A DNA stretch of 64,000 nt from Corynespora cassiicola (taxonomy: Eukaryota; Ascomycota; Dothideomycetes; Pleosporales; Corynesporascaceae). The position numbers and the translations under genes were made by a program. Of the stretch, positions 57,436 to 64,000 are shown piece by piece (positions within the stretch are counted from its first letter, which is position 1; every line of letters starts with the position of its first letter). The notes under the pieces are model-generated. The model ran no database searches and had not been told where the DNA came from. It was given only the letters and a program-made list of their open reading frames with translations. Location: the NCBI GenBank assembly GCA_022059125.1, contig JAEUWY010000023.1, positions 2,542,001 to 2,606,000 of the forward strand, written 5' to 3'.

Positions 57436-57713
57436 ATTTATACGGTTCATCTGAACCCGCCGTTGAAGGCGACAATCTCGATATCACATCTTCTCAGCAG
57501 AAACTACCCGACTCTTCGGACGTGGCCGACGTCCCCAAGACCCAAGAGACGGACAAGGTTTCCCCCATCCCAGTACATAGCAGTGACGACGAGGGTCTGT
57601 CGTGGACGCAGAAGTTGATTTTCCTTGGCGCCATCGTCGCCGTTTGTGCGTTGTTCCTTCGTTCCCGGGGCGGCAGCGGGTCGGACAGGTTCAAGGAGAA
57701 AAGCATGGCGTAG
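57436..57713 (+). CDS. cypB: Alternative last exon of cyclophilin B: linker and membrane anchor
   Basis: If a donor at 57358 (GTATCC) is joined to the acceptor at 57435 (CTCAAG), the frame continues after VPEE for 92 codons to a stop at 57711-57713. This gives a 294-residue isoform: an acidic Ser/Asp linker (SSEPAVEGDNLDITSSQQ, VHSSDDEGLSWTQ) and one hydrophobic helix KLIFLGAIVAVCALFLRS with a basic tail. The 78-bp intron removes the GIHVEL stop end. The linker frame is open from the acceptor to the helix, which is unlikely for a 3' UTR. Which form dominates cannot be decided from sequence. It could instead be a separate small tail-anchored ORF beginning at a later Met. Confidence 0.6.
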
Positions 57714-60777
<3,064 letters not shown>

Positions 60778-62242
60778 TCGCATCTCTTTTACGACATGTC
60801 GAGTCCTGGGTTCTCGTTTCTCTCGATCTGATACCCTGGGCTGGATGATTTGTCGCTCATAGCGACTTCGATTTCCACATTCAGCACTTTTTTCCTTCCA
60901 TGGTTTTCTGCGATTCATTCCGGTTATCGAACGACACGAAAGTCCGGAACTTGCTCTCATACCCCAATCAGCATATAGACAGCGACTGTTTCTTTGCGGA
61001 TCTGCGTCTTTTCGAGCTCTGCTGCATACCCAGGATATCCGGCGCACTGATCGTCGAACTCACGTCGAGCTCGATTTATAGACGGCAGAGGCAACGAGCC
61101 TCATTCATCAGGAAGGCTATGCATTACGAACATCTTATGCCTGCTGTTCCTGCTGAGCATGCTGCTTGGGGAGCGCCCAACTAGATCTCGTCTTTCCGGC
61201 TTTCGATGCCGACGAATGTTTTTCCATTTCTCTTTTTACATCTCTCTACCTCTCATCTAAAAAGCGATTCCTTTCCCTCGGTCATACCCTCGGCGAGCAC
61301 GTCTTTTTCGTCGTCTTTGGATTCTCCCAAACGGAGAGAGTCACAGCGTGGATCTTTTATGGACGACGGAAAAGTTTGCTGGTTCATCGCACATAGATGG
61401 CGTTCATGAGGGTTACCTTTTCTAATAGACCCTTTTCTCAGGGCTGGCGAAGGAAATACCCGGATTTTGGTAACTATCATGGCCAGCTTATGGTGGAAAA
61501 GCTTTGGTTTGCATTCAATGCCGAGGTCTACCATGACTTGGGTGAGGGAATCACAAAAAGCACTGCAATCGGATAGTTCAGGTTTCATAGACTAGCCTGC
61601 GAGATTATGCATGTCTGGTCTCGTGGAATGCGAGTCGTTTCTGAATACTCTTGTATATCGCATGGTGAAGTGATGTCAACGCATATGTGACCGGAGATAC
61701 CTCAGGTCTAGTTGCCGCATGTTACCCTTGCACACTTCACATCTGGAGATTAACCCCTGTCTAATCAATAGCCCTGCAAGTTCGGCTACCCATTTCAAAG
61801 CAGAGGCCTACCATTTGCTCGGATATCCGCCATACATACGACGCTGTCTCCATAAGGGGCTGCTTGTTTGAAAGTACGTTACCCACCGTGAGATGGGATT
61901 TGGCAGTTTGTTACATGTTGATTTGGTTGCTCGATAATTGTCCAAATACACATTATCAGCTGGCCATTATATTTAGAATAGAACGGGGTCGTCCCTGGAT
62001 ACCGCGTTCGGGATCTTGGATCGTGATATGCCCCTTCTAGAACCTCGCCGGAATTATGTTAATCCGCATCCGAACGTTAATGATGGCTTCTTTCGTATGC
62101 TGCGGTTCTTGGGGCAAGTGACGCGTTTGTTGGGACATCAGCACTTTCATTCCTTAAGTTTTCATGTTCCTGCGCCCACAAGCCCACCGCCTGATCCCAT
62201 CCGTGCTCCCCCCGAAACCTTGCGACTGCGCCCAAGCTCGAC
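60778..62242. other. DED1 3' flank and Ies1 promoter
   Basis: 1.46 kb. The left 600 bp is T-rich and probably the DED1 3' UTR and terminator region. Further right no coding evidence is visible until the Ies1 ATG at 62243. Confidence 0.55.
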
Positions 62243-64000
62243 ATGGATGCGGACACCACCTCAGCAGCGGCACCACCTCCGCGCAGCGACGAGCCCGACT
62301 CCCGTAACAGCCTTCGACACATTCTCGCAGCAGATCCCGCCATGGACGAGCCCAAGACATCGCCGCCGCAGGCGAACACACCCGGGGTCGACGAAGGGGA
62401 TGCTGCGCAGGACGCACAGGACGCCTCCAAGACGGCCACCGACACCGAAGCCAACAAGCCCTACTATACAGCCACGACTACGACCACACGGCGCAACGCG
62501 AACGGCAGCGTTTCATCCGTCTACTCGGGCAACAAGATTAGGCATCTGAAGAAGGATGACGGTATCCCGCTATGGCGCAAGGACATCCAGTACGACTTCC
62601 TCCGATACGTCTTCGAGGACGACAAGCGCGTCTTTACCAAATACTCGGATAAGACGCAGGGTCATACGTTCGCAGACATCTATCTAGATGCCATGGCGAA
62701 GAGCAGCAAGTGCAGCAAGATCCTAAAGGACAAGCTGCTGACGGAGCGCCCGGCTGCCATCAACATGGCCATGGTGTGTCTGTTGGTCAACGTGGGACGC
62801 ATGAACACGACTCTCAACTGTGAGGTAGCCGAGGATCATGATCGCAATTCATTTCTAACATTGACCCAGTTTTCCCCGAGATGCGAGCCCAGCTGCGAAC
62901 GTACCACTCGATACCCTCGCTCCAAGCCCATCAAGACCCCAACGCCTACAAACAGCTGCAGGACGCGCCGAGGCTGAAGTCGATATTGAAGGGAGCTACG
63001 GAGGATAACGAGCAGCCTAGTACCATTGAGGACATCAAGGAGCAACCCGTCCCTCGCACGAACCCCGTCAACCTCATCTTCGTTCTGTCGCAATACGCCC
63101 CCAAGATCTCCGAGATCCACTTCTTCCCCCCGCGCGACTTCTTCGACCTCGTCATGCGATCCAACCTCAGCAGCAGAAGCAGAGCGACTGCGTTCCTCTG
63201 GCTCATGTGGTGGTACTTGGAGAGCGATTTCACAAAGGAAGCAGCACTGTCGAATCCCTTTGGTGCCGGTCAATACGGACCTTCGGACGAGACGGCTACT
63301 CAGGGCATGCCGCTCAAGTGCCCGCCGTTTGACTTTCTCACGCCAGAGATGGAGGCAAAGGAGAATGTCGATACCACCGACGAGAAGAACTTTGGAGAGA
63401 TTAAGCGCAAGGAGCGCATTGGTACGGCCTGCCCCGGTGTTTGACTCCTTTTCTGGTCCTTTACTGACCGCTGTAGCCATCCTGCAGAGCGATATGGCAC
63501 CTGTTGTTACTGGACCAAAGCGCACGAATAAAAAGGGTATGTATGCCCCGTTTCTCTCGATACAGGATCAGAAGAGCACCTGACTCTCGAGCTCTTCGAA
63601 TATTGGAAGGCTCATGGCTATCTATGGCTATCATGGCTCTAGCACAGCTGCTGACTCTACACTAGCATTCAATCAAAATCCCGTCTTCTCCGTCCTGGCA
63701 GATGATGGAGCTTCTACGCCTGGCCGCGACAGACAGTCACCGTCTCATGGTAGGTCATAACTCACACCACACTGTAGGATATATGCTGAGTATTACAGGC
63801 TCCGCAAGAGGTAGAAGCAAGCTTGCCAAATCGATCATTGAGCGTGATTACCCTTCAGACACTGACCGTACACGTTCAGCGTCCCCACCAATAAGCGTAT
63901 ACAACATTGGAAAGAAGCCGACGCCAGGCATGCGAGTGAATGCGCTTTTGAATGACGATGGACCATCGTCTACGCCGGGATCTAGGGGGGCAGGCCGTGG
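62243..64000 (+). CDS. IES1: INO80 complex subunit Ies1 (partial, runs off the right edge)
   Basis: Five exons are visible (62243-62819, 62870-63421, 63477-63536, 63666-63749, 63799-64000 and beyond). After an acidic Ala/Thr/Pro-rich N-terminus, the Ies1 core reads VYSGNKIRHLKKDDGIPLWRKDIQYDFLRYVFEDD, GHTFADIYLDAMAKSSKCSKILKDKL, INMAMVCLLVNVGRMNTTLN, FFPEMRAQLRTYHSIPSLQAHQDPNAYKQLQDAPRLKSILKG, IFVLSQYAPKISEIHFFPPRDFFDLVMRSNLSS and FLWLMWWYLESDF. Introns of 50, 55, 129 and 49 bp keep frame, continuing as TNKKAFNQNPVFSVLADDG. The protein is a fungal-specific subunit of the INO80 nucleosome remodeller. About 490 residues are present; the stop lies outside the window. Confidence 0.93.

Noticed and set aside
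57522..57713. Separate small tail-anchored protein starting near 57522
   Set aside because: The same frame is open back to a good acceptor at 57435 that fits cyclophilin B in frame, so an alternative exon is the better reading, though not proven.

Overview
The window is nuclear DNA of a filamentous ascomycete (Pezizomycotina). The evidence is a set of intron-bearing genes with short introns (44-192 bp, mostly 46-75), GTRNGT-type donors, CTRAY-like branch sites, and fungal protein families (Dnt1-like, Pcl6/7-type cyclin, fungal RRM-YTH reader, spherulin-4-like, Atg5, Ies1). The protein flavour suggests a Dothideomycete, but that is a weak inference. I rebuilt 20 complete protein genes and one gene cut by the right edge by matching splice sites to conserved protein reading frames. 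I found no rRNA, tRNA, CRISPR array, transposon or virus-derived gene.

Layout. 1-2.9 kb: gene-free, simple repeats. 2.9-5.1 kb (-): RRM plus YTH RNA-binding protein. 5.1-8.6 kb: GC-rich gene-free stretch. 8.6-9.7 kb (-): Bem46-type alpha/beta hydrolase. 10.4-11.3 kb (+): proteasome beta1. 12.5-14.0 kb (+): Pho85-type cyclin. 14.0-16.4 kb: gene-free, microsatellite-rich. 16.4-17.5 kb (+): prolyl 4-hydroxylase-like dioxygenase, convergent with a spherulin-4-like gene (17.6-18.8 kb, -). 19.5-20.7 kb (-): Atg5, divergent from an unknown gene (20.9-21.7 kb, +). 22.2-22.7 kb (-): small hydrophilic protein, divergent from a CobW-type GTPase (23.1-24.3 kb, +). 24.6-26.2 kb (-): membrane-anchored histidine acid phosphatase.

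26.7-37.7 kb looks more accessory: a DUF7704-like membrane protein, a TLC-like membrane protein, a DUF7703-like membrane protein, an MFS transporter and an unrecognised nuclear-looking protein, separated by less GC-rich spacers. 38.1-41.7 kb (+): Dnt1-like nucleolar protein. 42.2-44.0 kb (-): PLAC8 protein with 15 tandem 13-residue repeats. 44-46.9 kb: gene-free. 46.9-51.7 kb (-): Bem3-like PX-PH-RhoGAP. 51.7-55.7 kb: gene-free, GC-rich. 55.7-56.2 kb (-): mitochondrial uS13, divergent from an ER cyclophilin (56.5-57.7 kb, +). 58.4-60.8 kb (+): Ded1 helicase. 62.2-64.0 kb (+): Ies1 of the INO80 complex, 3' end missing.

Functionally most genes are housekeeping: RNA fate (YTH, Ded1), proteolysis (proteasome, Atg5), polarity (RhoGAP, Bem46), chromatin and nucleolus (Ies1, Dnt1), mitochondrial translation and ER folding. 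There is no obvious operon-like pathway. The most notable observations are a probable splice switch that gives the ER cyclophilin either a soluble HVEL tail or a membrane anchor, microexons that carry essential residues (a 15-nt exon with the catalytic Thr of proteasome beta1), stop-free 3n introns in DED1 and ATG5, and the PLAC8 repeat array.
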